From a virus, in the IMG/VR virus record IMGVR_UViG_3300025438_000031, positions 1 through 47,202 of that record: a stretch of DNA of 47,202 nucleotides; one strand, given 5' to 3'. Position numbers and translations under genes: made by a program. The notes under the pieces are model-generated. The model was not told where the DNA came from. It did not search any database and saw only the letters and a program-made list of their open reading frames with translations. Positions 41,306 through 47,131 of the stretch are shown here, piece by piece (the first letter of the stretch is position 1; the number at the start of each line of letters is the position of its first letter).

Positions 41306-42751
41306 CTAGTTTCTCCTCCTGAGCCCTGCCTTCTTAGAAGGTCGGGTGTCCCCTATCATCATGGTCAAGCAATCCACGTACTCATCATGTGCAGCATTTG
41401 GAAAGGTTGTGACTTGATCTAAAAATTCCTTATTCCAGACCCCTCTGAGCAGCTTGACTCTTCCAGCTTCAACCGTTGGAGAGGAGTCTTTGACCCTTGC
41501 CACTTTGTCTCTGGCTGGGGGTTTGCCTTCCTTGATGTTCAGCTCTGTCTCCCTCTTGAGGGTTTGCACCAGAGACTTGCCTGAAGCCTTGGGCTCCACC
41601 TCTACTATCGACCTGTGGCTGTAGCCGTATTGATGAGCAAAGGCAGGCAGAGCCTTGAGCAGGTCAGGGAACTCCAAGTATTCGGTCTGAGCGTATCGAA
41701 TTATAAAATCATTGTTTAATTTTGCATAAGCCAAATAGCCTGAGGGGTCATTCTGCTCGTCCTCTGTGTAGGCTGTGTCTGCCACAAAATCCCATTTCAA
41801 ATGGGCGTACTCAGGCAGCCAGTCTACGACTTCAAACCAGCTTCTCTTGAGCAGTCCTCCTTCCTCTGGAGCTGGTCTCTGGTCATACTGTCCAGCGTAC
41901 TGATAGGAGCCCAAGTCTATGAGCGCCTCCGCCATGATCTCACGGCTCAGTCTGACAGGGTCGAGCAGCCCCTCAGAGTAGTGAGCGCTGAGCTCTGGAG
42001 GCTGGACATTCCCTTTGTCCTCTGCAGGCAGACAGATGTGCTTGATCTTCTTTCCTTTTTTGCTCAGCATGACTCCTGTGGGGTCATCTTCATTGAGCCT
42101 CTGCATGATTAAGATAGTCACACTCACGGCCTTGTCCACTTTACGAGAGGACAGCGTGGAGCTGACAAAACGGTTTGCACTTTCTCTCTCTTTGTCACTC
42201 ACAGCCTGCTCAGGGTTCAAGGGGTCATCAACAATGATCTGGTGCCCGTGCATCCCTGTCACAGAGCCTCCAGTGGACGTTGTGAAGCGTTGCCCTCCTT
42301 TTGTATTCCTGTAATCTGACTTTGCCTGCTGGTCAAGCTTGAGCTTCAAGTGTGGGAACAGCATCAAATATTTATCACTGGTCACGATGTCCTTAGTCTT
42401 GACCGAGTGGGACAGGCTGAGCCCGTGGGCATAGCTGGAGCCTATGAAGCGTTGAGCAGGGTCATCAATCCAGACCCAGGCATTGTACATCTGAGAGGCG
42501 ATAGAGGACTTGGTAGAGGCTGGAGGTACATTGATAATGAGGTCATAGGGCTTGGGCTTTCTGTCTTTTACAAAAGAGTTTAAGTACTGCAGCTCATCAC
42601 ACAAGTATTTTATGTGCCAGTTCCAAACAGGCTCCTCTGGACTTATCACTGACCAGAACTCCTGCACGAATCGAAAAAACGACCTCCTGCACAGTTCTGC
42701 CAGAGCCTTGTTGGGACTGACTCTGAGGGGCTTATTTTGAGCTGCCTGCAT
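41306..42751 (-). CDS. Terminase large subunit
   Basis: A 481-residue packaging ATPase/nuclease with the start at MQAAQNKPLRVSPNK (42751); the frame is open further upstream but overlaps the small subunit. The ATPase region has LIINVPPASTKSS (a Walker A variant, PPASTKS) and QIIVDDPLNPEQ as Walker B. The nuclease half has FVADTAYTED, VEVEPKASGKSLV and HDEYVDCLTMM. It cuts the concatemer and pumps DNA through the portal. The Walker A Ala-Ser in place of Gly-rich residues is a usual variant in this group. Confidence 0.9.
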   Translation of the reverse strand: MQAAQNKPLRVSPNKALAELCRRSFFRFVQEFWSVISPEEPVWNWHIKYLCDELQYLNSFVKDRKPKPYDLIINVPPASTKSSIASQMYNAWVWIDDPAQRFIGSSYAHGLSLSHSVKTKDIVTSDKYLMLFPHLKLKLDQQAKSDYRNTKGGQRFTTSTGGSVTGMHGHQIIVDDPLNPEQAVSDKERESANRFVSSTLSSRKVDKAVSVTILIMQRLNEDDPTGVMLSKKGKKIKHICLPAEDKGNVQPPELSAHYSEGLLDPVRLSREIMAEALIDLGSYQYAGQYDQRPAPEEGGLLKRSWFEVVDWLPEYAHLKWDFVADTAYTEDEQNDPSGYLAYAKLNNDFIIRYAQTEYLEFPDLLKALPAFAHQYGYSHRSIVEVEPKASGKSLVQTLKRETELNIKEGKPPARDKVARVKDSSPTVEAGRVKLLRGVWNKEFLDQVTTFPNAAHDEYVDCLTMMIGDTRPSKKAGLRRRN

Positions 42752-43250
42752 CTGCCTGCTTTGCAAGCTCCTCCAGAGCCTGCTCACTGAGTTTGCTGTA
42801 GTCAACCTGAGACACATCTGCTTTGAGCTCTTGCTTGTCTGCCAAGCCTAAATCCCTTGCAATAATGTTTGCATTGAACGCTCCCACAGCAGCGCCTGTA
42901 AACTTCTGATCGTAGATGACGCTGCCTACGCGAGTAATGATGTCCGAATATTCAGTGTACTGGTTGTCTCTGTTGTACTTGTAGTCGTCAATCCTGTTGA
43001 TAATACCCTTCTCAAAGAGAAAGTTGTCAAACCCTTCCCAAGTGTAAGGTCTCACGTTTTCAAGCTCTACTTTTGTCCCTGCAGAGCCTCCTCCTCTGAT
43101 AAAATCCTGCTTCAAAAAAGGGTCAGAGTCAACACTGTGAAAATAATCACAGGCTAACTTCCAGAGCACCTGAGGAGAGGCAATGGCTTTTGGTCTTCCT
43201 ATTTTCTTTCTTTTTTTCCAGTCCATGCTCTTTTTATTTGAAATATACAC
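42732..43250 (-). CDS. Terminase small subunit
   Basis: A 172-residue protein; an internal start at MDWKKRKK (43226) is possible because the first residues are atypical. It has a basic N-terminal (KKRKKIGRPKAIAS), a WKLACDYFHSVDSD helix and the pair PYTWEGFDNFLFEKG and YDQKFTGAAVGAFNANIIAR, typical of the Bacteroidota DNA-packaging small subunit. The last residues ELAKQADAGSSK overlap the large subunit. It recognises the packaging site. It lies directly downstream of the AT-rich element 43251-43502. Confidence 0.82.
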   Translation of the reverse strand: MYISNKKSMDWKKRKKIGRPKAIASPQVLWKLACDYFHSVDSDPFLKQDFIRGGGSAGTKVELENVRPYTWEGFDNFLFEKGIINRIDDYKYNRDNQYTEYSDIITRVGSVIYDQKFTGAAVGAFNANIIARDLGLADKQELKADVSQVDYSKLSEQALEELAKQADAGSSK

Positions 43251-43502
43251 AAAAACAAAGAAACAATAGCCTACTTTCTTTGTTGCCTGTCTAAACTTTT
43301 GATTCTTAAAAACTTAAAAGCCCTGTAAACAATATAAACAAAGAAACAACCATCTTTGCCGCTGACACTCTATAGAAATATTATATATACTACTACTATA
43401 TATAATATTAATAATATAATTTTTAATAGTATTATTGTTTATATTGTTTACAGGGTAACAAGCTATAATAAAAACAAGCACTTACAAAGAAACAAACTTT
43501 GT
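43251..43502. promoter_or_regulatory. AT-rich region with a 21-bp perfect inverted repeat (2)
   Basis: No gene is seen in these 252 bases. A perfect inverted repeat (43321-43341 with 43435-43455, arm beginning CCCTGTAAACAATATAAAC) flanks a TA-rich 93-nt spacer. Its right arm recurs at 19060-19076 together with the preceding AGTATTATT. A palindrome-like AAACAAACTTTGTTT (about 43489-43503) resembles the one at 19110-19132. It lies upstream of the terminase operon and downstream of the small-gene cluster and may be an origin, cos-like or regulator site. Confidence 0.55.
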
Positions 43503-43766
43503 TTATCTTCGTTTACTTTGTTTCTTTAGTATGTTAGATGTTTTCTGCTCCTGAGCCTTTAAAATAGCCCTTTTGTTGCTCCTCGCCTCGCTGGAGGTCA
43601 AGTGCAGCTCCACAAGTTGAGGCTCCCTGTCGAAATCAATTTTAGGCAGTTCTGCTCTGAAGGGCGGCTGCTCAAGCTCCTCTGGAGAAACAACGTGCAC
43701 CTTTTTTAGCTTCTCAATGAGCAAGTGTCTGCCTGCATGTCCTTATCCTATTACTGCAATTTTCAT
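43503..43766 (-). pseudogene. Gene interrupted by an in-frame stop after MKIAVIG
   Basis: From the ATG at 43766 the frame reads MKIAVIG, then TAA (43745-43743), then GHAGRHLLIEKLKKVHVV and onward for 87 codons in total. The first residues look like a Rossmann or P-loop start, and the stop is placed in the glycine-rich loop (GGA TAA GGA). A TTG start at 43724 would give a 73-residue product, but that would discard the nucleotide-binding loop. It follows the decayed exonuclease with an ATGA overlap. Readthrough, a sequencing error and true decay are all possible. Confidence 0.55.
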
Positions 43767-43868
43767 AATAAACCCCTGTCTGTTACAATTCTATATATTT
43801 CTCTGGTCAGCTGCACGTCATAGAGAGCGTCATGCAGTCTCTAGATCGTAAAAAATGCGCTTACTCAT
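43763..43868 (-). pseudogene. Exonuclease remnant with large internal deletion
   Basis: The ATG (43868) overlaps the stop of the clamp-like gene and reads MSKRIFYDLET, the Exo I start of a DnaQ-type 3'-5' exonuclease, and then stops. In another frame of the same 106 bases there is HDALYDVQLTREIYRIV, the conserved Exo III-type C-terminal end (HDAxxDV), ending with a stop that overlaps the next ATG. The central part of the domain, normally well over 100 residues, is missing and the frames do not match. I read this as a deletion of the middle of an exonuclease gene. Confidence 0.65.
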
Positions 43869-44401
43869 GGCGCGTGTTGCTCTATCAGATAAGGCATGAC
43901 AACGCCTCTGACTTTCGAGTCTTTCACCCATTCAAAAGTCACAGCTTTTCTGTGTCCGTTGAAAAACAATTTAAGAGGCACTTGAGCGTCAGTGCTGACA
44001 GGTTTCAGGCAGCTGTACAGCTTAGCAACCTGCTGCACATCCATGCCCATGACCTGCACAGCCTGAGGGTCTTTGTGACCTTCTAGCAGCTGCTCATAAA
44101 CAGGGAACTGCTCAGCTAAGTTGGGGTGAGAGATTTTTTTGCCTCCAGAGTAGTGAGCAGTAGTTTCTGCCTCCGTTACTGTGTAATGTGTGGCGGCCTT
44201 ATCGAAGACCTCCACATTGATTAGAGCCGAGACGTCAGACTGGGAGAGCTCCACAGGCATGACGAGCAGCAGGTGTCCGTTGGTAGCTACTAAGCTCTGT
44301 TTATCTTTGTCAAAAAAGACTCCTTGCAGATCAGGTCTGAGAGAGTCTGAGGAGGTGACGTGTTTCCAGTTGCTGCTGTGCAGCGCGTGTGTAGGTTTCA
44401 T
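43865..44401 (-). CDS. Sliding-clamp-like protein
   Basis: A 178-residue protein with the start MKPTHALHSSNWKHVTSSDS (44401) overlapping the TGA of a small upstream gene. It contains LRPDLQGVFFDKDKQSLVAT with NGHLLLVMPVE, the pattern L-R-P-x-L-x-G-V-x-F-D...VATDGHRL that marks beta-clamp (DnaN-like) proteins, followed later by HPNLAEQFPVYEQLL. It is much shorter than cellular clamps, as in other Bacteroidota phages. Expected role: processivity factor or clamp substitute for the family A polymerase. Confidence 0.65.
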   Translation of the reverse strand: MKPTHALHSSNWKHVTSSDSLRPDLQGVFFDKDKQSLVATNGHLLLVMPVELSQSDVSALINVEVFDKAATHYTVTEAETTAHYSGGKKISHPNLAEQFPVYEQLLEGHKDPQAVQVMGMDVQQVAKLYSCLKPVSTDAQVPLKLFFNGHRKAVTFEWVKDSKVRGVVMPYLIEQHAP

Positions 44402-44514
44402 GCTTCCTTTAGGTCTGAGGGTCTGAACATCCAAGCTTTAAAGCTCAAATACTCTCCGTTGTTATCTGTTCTTATTTTAATTCTTTTTTGTCCGAAATTA
44501 GTGTCGGCAGTCAC
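44398..44514 (-). CDS. 38-residue protein before the clamp-like gene
   Basis: A GTG-start frame (44514) beginning VTADTNFGQKRIKIRT ends in SDLKEA, with a TGA that overlaps the ATG of the clamp-like gene (GCATGAAA). It overlaps the end of the upstream 114-residue gene. The tight overlaps argue for translation. No family is recognised. Confidence 0.4.
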   Translation of the reverse strand: MTADTNFGQKRIKIRTDNNGEYLSFKAWMFRPSDLKEA

Positions 44515-44842
44515 AGTTTTTAAAATAGGTTAAATGATGTTTTCTGGGCAAAAGTAGCTCCAGTCTTCGTTTGATTCTGAAAAGGTCTGCAAGGTAAAAT
44601 TTGCAGTAGAATGTGCCTTCTGTGAATTCAAATTTTCCTTTCCATTTGTCAGTCTTGCTGAGCTCGTTTTCCCAGACAGGCACAGGGCTGGCTTTTTTAA
44701 AAGTTCCAAGTGCAGAGCAGCACAGGAGGGCTTTCTCTTGTTTTATGGTCTTGATGTCTAGCGCTCCCAGCTCTTGCTTCCTCTCGTCCAAAAAAGCTTG
44801 ATAGATCGCGTTGACAAATTTGTACAGGTTTAAGTTTTCCAT
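44498..44842 (-). CDS. Early protein, unknown
   Basis: A 114-residue protein with MENLNLYKFVNAIYQAFLDE at the start and a C-terminal DLFRIKRRLELLLPRKHH rich in basic residues. It starts about 17 nt after a hairpin leader that also precedes the gene at 46784. It is likely to be an early accessory protein. No motif is recognised. Confidence 0.55.
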   Translation of the reverse strand: MENLNLYKFVNAIYQAFLDERKQELGALDIKTIKQEKALLCCSALGTFKKASPVPVWENELSKTDKWKGKFEFTEGTFYCKFYLADLFRIKRRLELLLPRKHHLTYFKNCDCRH

Positions 44843-44858
44843 GATAAAAGGGGTTTAG

Positions 44859-44909
44859 AATTAAAGGCTCCTACTAACTGCTGCCAGCGTTCGGAGCCTT
44901 TGAGAGATT
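44859..44909 (-). repeat. 51-bp hairpin leader, copy 1
   Basis: Matches 46794-46844 with one mismatch. A 9-bp perfect stem AAAGGCTCC/GGAGCCTTT encloses a loop containing TGCTGCCAGCG. Both copies lie 10 to 17 nt before a start codon, so they are 5' leader elements rather than simple terminators. Confidence 0.65.
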
Positions 44910-44954
44910 TTAGATTTCAACGTATCCGCCGACTGCCAGCTGTGAACGCTTTAG

Positions 44955-45056
44955 TCATTGCACCAGATGCACAAAAATGTGCCCTAAAAAGTACAGAGCA
45001 GCAAAGATGAGCATTGTCCAGCAGAGCTTGTCTACTAGCAGCTCCCAGCGCTTCAC
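44955..45056 (-). CDS. 33-residue membrane miniprotein
   Basis: A GTG start (45056) has a GGAGG Shine-Dalgarno-like sequence just before it. The product starts VKRWELLVDKLCWTMLIF and continues as a single hydrophobic segment (AALYFLGHIFVHLV). Such single-pass miniproteins are frequent in phage early regions. It is supported only by the SD, the frame and the TM pattern. Confidence 0.4.
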   Translation of the reverse strand: MKRWELLVDKLCWTMLIFAALYFLGHIFVHLVQ

Positions 45057-45331
45057 AGTTCACCTCCTAAAGAGATTAACTTTCCTGCCAGAGCAAGTTT
45101 CAGTTTGATAAGACTGTGAGCCATTGCAGCTCCCAGCAGAGGGGCTTCTGTTTCTGTGAACTCATACTCTGAGCCCTCCAAGTGTCTGAGCTTGAAAATG
45201 TGCTCTGTTTCAAAAGACCTATTGAACCTGAGCTCAATGGCTTGGTCAATTTCTTTGACTTCTATTCCTATCTCTTTGAGAGCCTCAGCCTCAAAGAGCA
45301 TGTTCTGAGCGAGCTCGAAAAATTGTTTCAT
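45053..45331 (-). CDS. Small early protein, unknown
   Basis: A 92-residue protein. A helical start MKQFFELAQNMLFEAEALKE is followed by LRFNRSFETEHIFKLRHLEG and a hydrophobic end (LIKLKLALAGKLISLGG). The ATG overlaps the stop of the upstream 64-residue gene (ATGA). Part of the densely packed early cluster behind P4; unknown function. Confidence 0.55.
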   Translation of the reverse strand: MKQFFELAQNMLFEAEALKEIGIEVKEIDQAIELRFNRSFETEHIFKLRHLEGSEYEFTETEAPLLGAAMAHSLIKLKLALAGKLISLGGEL

Positions 45332-45522
45332 TCTCTTATAGTTAGATTGTTTCTGTTAGCATACTCTCTTGCCATTTCACGAGCCCCTGCGTTTGCTGTG
45401 CTCCACCTGTAGACCCCTTTGAAGCCAGTCCGAGCTATTACTTTCTCAGAGCTGCCTCCTTTGTATTCTCGGTCTGCTACAATGTTTCTATTTTTAGAGA
45501 GTCGAATGTTTGTAAGTGCCAT
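45328..45522 (-). CDS. Small basic early protein
   Basis: A 64-residue basic protein beginning MALTNIRLSKNRNIVADRE, with GFKGVYRWSTANAGAREMAR in the middle. The segment GVYRW...ARREYAN-type residues could fit a small AP2-like or nucleic-acid-binding fold, but the signal is too weak to assign. It is followed by coupled translation of the next gene. Confidence 0.5.
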   Translation of the reverse strand: MALTNIRLSKNRNIVADREYKGGSSEKVIARTGFKGVYRWSTANAGAREMAREYANRNNLTIRE

Positions 45523-45574
45523 TTATTTGATTTTTCGGCTGGCTCGAAGCCCAGCACATTTTGAGTATTTTCCG

Positions 45575-45778
45575 TCAGGGTACACAAGCTCTCCGTCTTC
45601 TCGTTGTTGGATTCTGAAGCTCTCTGCAGTCGTCTATATAGTCCTGCACGTCTTGTCTCGTATTCCCGTCCAGAAACAAGAGATAGTTTGCAGGTACGTT
45701 TGCCATTTTTCGAGGGTCTTCTGAGTCGGCTCCGAACTTGCCAAAAGGCATGAGAGACTCGTCTGTCAGCTTACCCAT
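45575..45778 (-). CDS. DUF3820-type protein
   Basis: A 67-residue protein containing LMPFGKFGADSEDPRKMANV and PANYLLFLDG, the MPFGKyKG...MadVPanYLlwL core of the DUF3820 family that is widespread in phages. The normal C-terminal helix (YIDDCRE) changes to an Arg-rich unfamiliar tail (QNPTTRRRRACVP), while another frame downstream encodes SFRIQQREDGELVYPDGKY, open to a stop just before the next gene. A 2-nt deletion in the AGAGAG run would explain this. The start is fixed by the ATGGGTAA overlap. Confidence 0.72.
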   Translation of the reverse strand: MGKLTDESLMPFGKFGADSEDPRKMANVPANYLLFLDGNTRQDVQDYIDDCRELQNPTTRRRRACVP

Positions 45779-45938
45779 GTTTGGCTCCTCTTACTTTGTC
45801 AAGCAGCGCCAAAGCGCCTACAATGACCCAGAGCAGCAAGCTGAAGCCTAACACTCCAGCCAGCACAAGAGGAGCCCAGATCAAGAGGGCTATAGTTCCA
45901 GCCCAAGACAAAAAGATCATAACTAGTACAGCTCTCAT
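45771..45938 (-). CDS. 55-residue two-helix membrane protein
   Basis: An ATG (45938) overlaps the stop of the upstream miniprotein gene (ATGTCATGAG) and the frame ends in ATGGGTAA, overlapping the DUF3820 start. The product reads MRAVLVMIFLSWAGTIALLI, then WAPLVLAGVLGFSLLLWVIV, and ends KVRGAKHG: two membrane helices and a basic tail. Such small membrane proteins are common in host takeover and superinfection exclusion, which is only a suggestion here. Confidence 0.5.
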   Translation of the reverse strand: MRAVLVMIFLSWAGTIALLIWAPLVLAGVLGFSLLLWVIVGALALLDKVRGAKHG

Positions 45939-46015
45939 GACATTTCAGGTTTGAGCAGGCTCATACCATTTCTCACAGTTTTGAATGTAGTACAGATAAT
46001 TATTAAAAAAGTCAT
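45935..46015 (-). CDS. 26-residue leader peptide after P4
   Basis: The ATG (46015) directly follows the conserved promoter leader, at the same distance as the starts behind P1, P2 and P3. The frame reads MTFLIIICTTFKTVRNGMS and ends at MSLLKPEMS, with the stop overlapping the next ATG. It may be a leader that couples translation to the membrane protein. Confidence 0.4.
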   Translation of the reverse strand: MTFLIIICTTFKTVRNGMSLLKPEMS

Positions 46016-46077
46016 GATCTCAAAGGGTTTGTTATTGTTGCTTCTCTAAGCTACTAAACTCTTAAATTAGATGCAAA
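46016..46077 (-). promoter_or_regulatory. Promoter P4 of the small-gene cluster
   Basis: Reading leftward: TTTG (46077-46074), 20 nt, TAGCTTAG (46053-46046), then AGAAGCAACAATAACAAACC to the ATG at 46015. It is slightly diverged from P1-P3 (TAGCTTAG in place of TATCTTAG). It is the fourth member of the conserved promoter-leader family. Confidence 0.72.
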
Positions 46078-46084
46078 CTTTATT

Positions 46085-46246
46085 TTAAGTATTATTTAAA
46101 TTTATTTCTAAGCTCTGAGCAGCTCTCTTGATCTCAATGATCTCAAAAACTGCCTCAAACCTTTCTGAGCTTGAGAGCTCAGAGTTCTCAGAGTTCTCTT
46201 TTAAGAACTCCAGACGCTCCTGCACTATTTGAGCCACATCAAACAA
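46085..46246 (-). CDS. 53-residue acidic protein with ENSE repeat
   Basis: A TTG start (46246) overlaps the stop of the 181-residue gene. The product contains ERLEFLKENSENSELSSSE and the helical end FEAVFEIIEIKRAAQS, and stops just upstream of promoter P4. The short ENSE repeat is encoded by a short tandem DNA repeat (AGAACTCTG). The evidence is moderate only. Confidence 0.4.
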   Translation of the reverse strand: MFDVAQIVQERLEFLKENSENSELSSSERFEAVFEIIEIKRAAQSLEINLNNT

Positions 46247-46784
46247 TTCTCAAGTCTTTAGAGCCCACTTTTTTATGGTAGGGCTTGCCTTCTACTAAAA
46301 TCCTGTAGTACACAAAATTGACTCTTTTGTCTGTCTGGAGTCCTCGGATAGAGCCTTCCAGAATTTCTCCGTCTGCATTCTTAGAGGTGAAAAACACAGT
46401 CTTGCCCTTGTTTGCTTTGCCTTCTTTCTGCCACTGCAGCACCTGCTCCTCTGAGGGTTTGGGTTCTCCTGTCCCTGCTCGGTTGCTCGTCACTTTGGGA
46501 GCCTTGGGAGCATCCTTACTTTTCAGAATATTTTGAATGATCTCAGTCTCAAGCTGCCTTGCCCCAGGGAGTCTCTCAGAAAGTGCATCAAGAGGCAGTT
46601 TATTAAGTTTCTGCTCTGTTATCTCTTCAGAGATTTCAAGCAAGTCCAGCAGCTCCTCGTCTATTTTATTGGCTATACGGACGTAAAAGTCCTCTGAGCT
46701 TTCCTGTGCTTTAGATCGAAAAACTTGACCGTTTTCAAGGATTAGCTCTGCTGAGTATTCGGATGTGATAAAAGTTGCTTTCAT
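46239..46784 (-). CDS. Early protein, unknown
   Basis: A 181-residue protein. The beginning MKATFITSEYSAELILENGQ is followed by a helical middle (IANKIDEELLDLLEISEEI, ERLPGARQLETEIIQNIL) and a basic C-terminus with WQKEGKANKGKTVFFTS and VEGKPYHKKVGSKDLRIV. It starts 10 nt after the hairpin-leader repeat at 46794-46844 and lies beside the cassette junction. No family is recognised. Confidence 0.5.
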   Translation of the reverse strand: MKATFITSEYSAELILENGQVFRSKAQESSEDFYVRIANKIDEELLDLLEISEEITEQKLNKLPLDALSERLPGARQLETEIIQNILKSKDAPKAPKVTSNRAGTGEPKPSEEQVLQWQKEGKANKGKTVFFTSKNADGEILEGSIRGLQTDKRVNFVYYRILVEGKPYHKKVGSKDLRIV

Positions 46785-46793
46785 AGTTTTTTA

Positions 46794-46844
46794 AATTAAA
46801 GGCTCCTACTAGCTGCTGCCAGCGTTCGGAGCCTTTGAGAGATT
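46794..46844 (-). repeat. 51-bp hairpin leader, copy 2
   Basis: Matches 44859-44909 except for one base. It holds the same 9-bp stem AAAGGCTCC (46798-46806) with GGAGCCTTT (46828-46836). It sits 10 nt before the start codon of the gene at 46784, and the attC-like site E follows on the other side. Confidence 0.65.
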
Positions 46845-46852
46845 CGTTTTTT

Positions 46853-46888
46853 AAGTCGCAACTACGCATAGCCAAAACGTTGTGCTTA
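46853..46888 (+). repeat. attC/attI-like site E, other end of the array
   Basis: R''-like GTCGCAAC (46854-46861), a short 16-nt middle with TACGCATAGCC and R'-like G(46879)|TTGTGCTT. Its right half is complementary to TAAGCACAA at 47026-47034 (9 of 9). Its short middle makes it resemble a simple attI-type site more than a long attC. In canonical orientation it would be the entry end of the array. Confidence 0.5.
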
Positions 46889-47083
46889 ATGTCTACACTC
46901 AGGGTTTTTACGATAGAATATTTCATTTTCCACACTCCTAAGCCTATCATTTGCAGCCGATATTTCAACTTCTAATAAGCGTTTCTCTTCTTCTAATTTA
47001 GAATCAGAATAACTCTCAAAAACACTAAGCACAACATTTTGTATAGTGCATGGCTTAGTTTCAGTTTCTTTATTAGTGTTCAT
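46886..47083 (-). CDS. 65-residue coiled-coil protein, fifth cassette gene
   Basis: A 65-residue protein starting MNTNKETETKPCTIQ with a charged helix, KLEEEKRLLEVEISAANDRL, of coiled-coil type. Its stop codon lies in the site E core, and its frame also covers the complement at 47026-47034. If the circle is closed, it lies downstream of the methyltransferase at 6615-7382 in the same operon. The function is unknown; it might be an accessory protein of the cassette enzymes. Confidence 0.5.
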   Translation of the reverse strand: MNTNKETETKPCTIQNVVLSVFESYSDSKLEEEKRLLEVEISAANDRLRSVENEIFYRKNPECRH

Positions 47084-47131
47084 CTTTATTTGTTAGAGTA
47101 ACAGGTATATTGGTGATAGCCCATGTTATGT
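47026..47131 (+). repeat. attC-like site Z, main-genome context
   Basis: R'' TAAGCACAAC (47026-47035) is the exact complement of the start of the cassette that begins after 46879. R' is G(47125)|TTATGTG. The 90 nt between contain CATGGCT and AGCCCATG as a bulged stem next to the core. If the circle closes, this is the site directly before the cassette 6573-7469. Confidence 0.5.
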
